NCBI GenBank assembly: GCA_041558415.1
Contig: JBFFEY010000006.1
Span: 1-64,000, forward strand
Origin: SG8-39 sp041558415
GTDB taxonomy: Bacteria; Pseudomonadota; Gammaproteobacteria; Burkholderiales; SG8-39
Reading direction: 5' to 3'
DNA: 64,000 bases
The stretch's first letter is position 1, and every line of letters starts with the position of its first letter. Shown piece by piece: positions 61,785 through 64,000 of this stretch. The notes beneath the pieces were generated by a model. It did no database searches and was not told the DNA's origin. It was given only the letters and a program-made list of their open reading frames with translations. The translations under genes were made by a program, and so were the position numbers.

Positions 61785-62006
61785 CGGTCACGAGCACGTG
61801 ACACGGCACAAGCGAAAGCGGCTGCCGCGCGATCGGGGCAAACTCGGGCGACATGTCCGGGCAAGCGCCAAATCATCGGGCCGTGCAAGTTTGGCGGCCA
61901 CTCGCGTGCTCGACGGGGCGGCAGCGGCCGTTCCCTGAGTGTGCCGCTCTCTGGCGGCACTGCCCGGCGCCGCCGGGCTCTTAAGCCCCGCGCATGCGGG
62001 GCTTTT
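61785..62006 (+). ncRNA. Candidate small RNA with four hairpins
   Basis: Plus-strand sequence after the possible promoter contains the hairpin GTCACG-AGCA-CGTGAC, then GTGCCGC-n6-GCGGCAC, CCCGGC-GCC-GCCGGG, and a terminator hairpin GCCCCGC-GCAT-GCGGGGC followed by TTTT. There is no convincing ORF. The start is inferred from a weak -10 element, so the limits are approximate. It matches no small RNA I recognise. Confidence 0.35.
61985..62006 (+). terminator. Intrinsic terminator, copy 1 of a tandem pair
   Basis: GCCCCGC-GCAT-GCGGGGC (61985-62002) is followed by TTTT. An exact copy of this unit follows 30 bases later. Confidence 0.65.
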
Positions 62007-62014
62007 CATTTGGC

Positions 62015-62036
62015 GCCCCGCGCATGCGGGGCTTTT
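62015..62036 (+). terminator. Intrinsic terminator, copy 2 of a tandem pair
   Basis: The same 18-base hairpin and TTTT recur at 62015-62036 as part of a 30-base direct duplication. The T-run touches the stop codon of the minus-strand YqgE paralogue 2. Confidence 0.6.
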
Positions 62037-62671
62037 CATTTGGCCCCCGCCATTGCGGCGCCCCTCGTCCGCGGGCGGACAGCGGCCTGCCGCCCGAGGG
62101 CACGGGCGACCATCTCTTCCCACAGCCCTCGCGTGTCGCTGCGAAACAGCACCTCCGCATCGGCCGGCAGCAGGTACCAGCCCTCGCGCATGAGTTCGCT
62201 CTCGAGCTGCCCCGGCGCCCAGCCCGAAAAGCCGACGTACATGCGATAGCGCGCAGCACCGGACTCCAGCAGCTGCGCGACATTCTTCTGGTGCATGCTG
62301 AGGTAGATGCCGCGCAGCACGTGAAAGGCGCTCGACGCGGGCGGCGTCGGCGACTCGAATACCGCGACGACGCTGCGGCGCATCACCGGTCCACCGAAGT
62401 ACAGCGCATCCTTGTAGTTCGCTGCCGGCAGCCCGGGTACGAGCGGCGCGAGCTCGAGCTGCGTCGGGCGGTTGAGGATCACGCCGACGGTGCTGCCATC
62501 CGGGCGCTGCGTCACCAGCACCACGGTCTGCATGAAATTGGGATCGAGCAGATCGGGCTTCGCGACGAGCAGCGCGCCGTTCGGCTCCTCACGCTGCGGC
62601 GCCGTTTCCTCCCAGGCGAACGCCGTGCCCGCCATCGCACACCACAGCACCAGGCACAGTCGCACCATCAT
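62036..62671 (-). CDS. Secreted YqgE/AlgH-family (UPF0301) protein, paralogue 2
   Basis: The 211-residue product has a signal peptide (LCLVLWCAMAGTAFAWEE) and the YqgE fold: GALLVAKPDLLDPNFMQTVV, STVGVILNRPTQLEL, LYFGGPVMRRSVVAVFES and YRMYVGFSGWAPGQLESELM. It is a diverged copy of the 61-kb paralogue, in the same orientation. The C-terminal tail is basic and Ala-rich. Start is ATG 62671 or the adjacent ATG 62668. Confidence 0.8.
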   Translation of the reverse strand: MMVRLCLVLWCAMAGTAFAWEETAPQREEPNGALLVAKPDLLDPNFMQTVVLVTQRPDGSTVGVILNRPTQLELAPLVPGLPAANYKDALYFGGPVMRRSVVAVFESPTPPASSAFHVLRGIYLSMHQKNVAQLLESGAARYRMYVGFSGWAPGQLESELMREGWYLLPADAEVLFRSDTRGLWEEMVARALGRQAAVRPRTRGAAMAGAK

Positions 62672-62749
62672 GAGAGCCGCATTATGGTGGCTGCCCTTGC
62701 GCGGCGGCAAACGTATACTGCGAGCCTTTCGCGGCGAGGAGCGTGCGGC

Positions 62750-63517
62750 ATGTATCGTCCTTTCGATCTCAGCGGCCGCAGTGCGGTCGTCACCGGCGGC
62801 AACGGCGGCATCGGCTACGGCATGGCCAAGGCGCTGCTCGACGCGGGCGCGCGGGTCGCGATCTGGGGTTCGAACCCGGAAAAGACCACCAAGGCCAAAT
62901 CGATGCTCGCCGCCGAGGCGGGTCCGGTCGAGGCCTTCGTCTGCGACGTGACCGACGAGGCGCAGGTAGCAAAGGCCTTTGCCGACTCGGTCGCTGTGCT
63001 CGGCAAGGTCGACGCCTGTTTCGCCAACGCCGGCGTCTCGGCGCGGCCCACGCCGCTGCTCGACATGACGCTGGAGGAGTTCCGTCGCGTGCTGCGCGTG
63101 AACCTGGAGGGTACCTTTCTCACGTTTCGCGCCGCCGCGCGCCACATGGTCGAGCACGGCGCGGGCGGGGTGCTGGTGTCGACGGCGAGTACGGCCGCGA
63201 TCGAGGGCGCGGCGCGCAACAGCCACTACGGCGCGTCGAAGGGCGGCCTGACGGCCTACGTGCGCGCGCTGGCCGTCGAGCTGGCGCGCTACCGCATCCG
63301 CGTCAATGCGATCCTGCCGGGCTGGATCGAGACCGAGATGACGGCGCGTGCGATGAGCGACGAAAAGTTCCGTGCCGCCGTGCTGCCGCGCATTCCGGCG
63401 CGCCGCTGGGGCACCTGGGACGATTTCGGCGGCATCGCCGTGTATCTGATGAGCGACGCCTCTGCCTATCACACCGGCGAGCAGATCGTCATCGACGGCG
63501 GCTATACCAAGTTCTGA
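62750..63517 (+). CDS. SDR-family NAD(P)-dependent oxidoreductase
   Basis: The 255-residue classical SDR has the nucleotide loop VVTGGNGGIGYGMAKALLDA, FANAGVSARP (NAG motif), VSTASTAAIEGAARNSHYGA and the catalytic pair Tyr and Lys in HYGASKGGLTAYVRALAVEL. RVNAILPGWIETEM follows. Substrate is unknown. Its start is ATG 62750 (MYRPFDLSG). It is divergent from paralogue 2 of YqgE across 78 bases. Confidence 0.9.
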   Translation: MYRPFDLSGRSAVVTGGNGGIGYGMAKALLDAGARVAIWGSNPEKTTKAKSMLAAEAGPVEAFVCDVTDEAQVAKAFADSVAVLGKVDACFANAGVSARPTPLLDMTLEEFRRVLRVNLEGTFLTFRAAARHMVEHGAGGVLVSTASTAAIEGAARNSHYGASKGGLTAYVRALAVELARYRIRVNAILPGWIETEMTARAMSDEKFRAAVLPRIPARRWGTWDDFGGIAVYLMSDASAYHTGEQIVIDGGYTKF

Positions 63518-63634
63518 CCTGAGTCAATCGCGCGCGGCGCCAAAGGAGTAGCTTGAATAGCTGCGGCCGAGTGAGGCCGGTCCAAGCGCCGGTTTCCCGC
63601 AGTCCGTTCAACCGTTCTTTCATTGGAGTCGCAT

Positions 63635-64000
63635 ATGCGCAGTGTCATTCGCTGGTTTGCCACCGGTTTTCTTTCGTTCGCCTTCGCCGTGCCGCTCGTG
63701 GGGGCCGAGGAGGTCAGCAGCGCCGATGTCAAGAAAACCATCGCAGCGTTCGAGTTCAAGGACCCGTCGATGAAGACGCGCTTCAAGCGCGCGCACGGTT
63801 ATGCGGTCTTCCCGACCATCGGCAAGGGCGGCCTGATCGTCGGCGGCGGCGCGGGCGACGGCCACGTCTTCGAGCGCGGCCGGCTGCTCGGCACCGCGAG
63901 CGTCACACAGATCACGGTCGGCTTGCAGGCCGGCGTCCAGGAGTTCAGCGAAGTGATCTTCTTCCAGAACAAGGCTGCGCTCGACCGCTTCACCGCGGGC
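63635..64000 (+). CDS. SYLF-domain (YSC84-related) lipid-binding protein, N-terminal part
   Basis: The 122 visible residues start with a signal peptide (FATGFLSFAFAVPLVGAEEV) and then TIAAFEFKDPSMKTRFKRAH, YAVFPTIGKGGLIVGGGAGD and QITVGLQAGVQEFSEVIFFQ, which is the SYLF domain. Such proteins are exported and bind phosphoinositide-like lipids. The frame is open at the right edge. TTGGAGTCGCAT precedes the ATG. Confidence 0.85.
   Translation, partial: MRSVIRWFATGFLSFAFAVPLVGAEEVSSADVKKTIAAFEFKDPSMKTRFKRAHGYAVFPTIGKGGLIVGGGAGDGHVFERGRLLGTASVTQITVGLQAGVQEFSEVIFFQNKAALDRFTAG

Larger units (their letters stand above)
61579..62035. other. 457-base structured gap between the two YqgE-like genes
   Basis: The gap has no conserved protein gene. 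It holds a 22-bp perfect-arm palindrome (61719-61740), a possible plus-strand promoter (TTGACT at 61756-61761 and TAACGT at 61778-61783), the hairpin GTCACG-n4-CGTGAC, and three more hairpins ending in two tandem terminators. This looks like a regulatory or small-RNA locus. Confidence 0.5.

Noticed and set aside
1..64000. tRNA, rRNA, prophage or complete insertion sequence
   Set aside because: None could be recognised on either strand; the only mobile traces are the integrase remnant and the REP-like repeat.

Overview
The window reads as chromosomal DNA of a high-G+C Gram-negative bacterium, most likely a betaproteobacterium of the Burkholderiales type. The support is gene content: lpxA/lpxB for lipid A, a Cys-type membrane formate dehydrogenase cluster with DUF3305, DUF3306, a polyferredoxin and a small TAT protein, an aapJQMP amino-acid importer, and a sigma-32-type promoter in front of clpB. 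This is inferred from gene content only; there is no rRNA or tRNA in the window.

Layout. 1-6.29 kb (minus): 5' part of a giant sensor protein built of tandem GAF domains, running off the left edge. 6.3-7.2 kb: gene-poor gap with an integrase remnant. 7.2-10.6 kb (plus): phosphonate/phosphite-type ABC importer phnD-C-E-E, bracketed by two copies of a 47-bp repeat. 10.9-19.7 kb: housekeeping and accessory genes, including a TPP enzyme with an AA_synth protein, a DMT exporter, a two-CXXC thioredoxin-like protein, a MetE-like methyltransferase, a TerB-like protein, lpxA-lpxB and a GFA-family enzyme. A decayed globin fragment follows at 19.9-20.2 kb.

20.2-48.3 kb is the core of the window: an almost continuous molybdenum/tungsten and formate dehydrogenase region. 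It holds cofactor synthesis genes (moeA, mobA and moaA-fdhD on the minus strand; mobB, a second moeA, moaD and moaE on the plus strand). It holds the formate dehydrogenase operon with catalytic, iron-sulfur and cytochrome b subunits and accessory proteins. It also holds two unrelated oxyanion importers: a FecBCD/MolABC-like system whose operon also encodes a PBP-like regulator and a ChrA transporter, and a TupBCA tungstate system. A ModE-like HTH protein and a TSUP permease with a ModE-like operator at its start complete the set. The likely logic is that the importers supply molybdate or tungstate, MoaA/D/E, MoeA and MobA/B build the bis-MGD cofactor, FdhD delivers sulfur, TorD-like and ferredoxin proteins assist maturation, and FdhABC oxidises formate into the quinone pool.

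48.3-64 kb: a short membrane-protein fragment, the crcB/fluC fluoride channel, the aapJQMP operon interrupted by a REP-type inverted repeat, a P1 peptidase, ftsH, nhaA, clpB, a small methyltransferase, two secreted YqgE/AlgH-family paralogues separated by a hairpin-rich gap that may encode a small RNA, an SDR oxidoreductase, and the start of a SYLF-domain lipid-binding protein cut by the right edge. No CRISPR array, rRNA, tRNA or intact insertion sequence was seen. All calls come from reading the sequence by eye; no database search was run.
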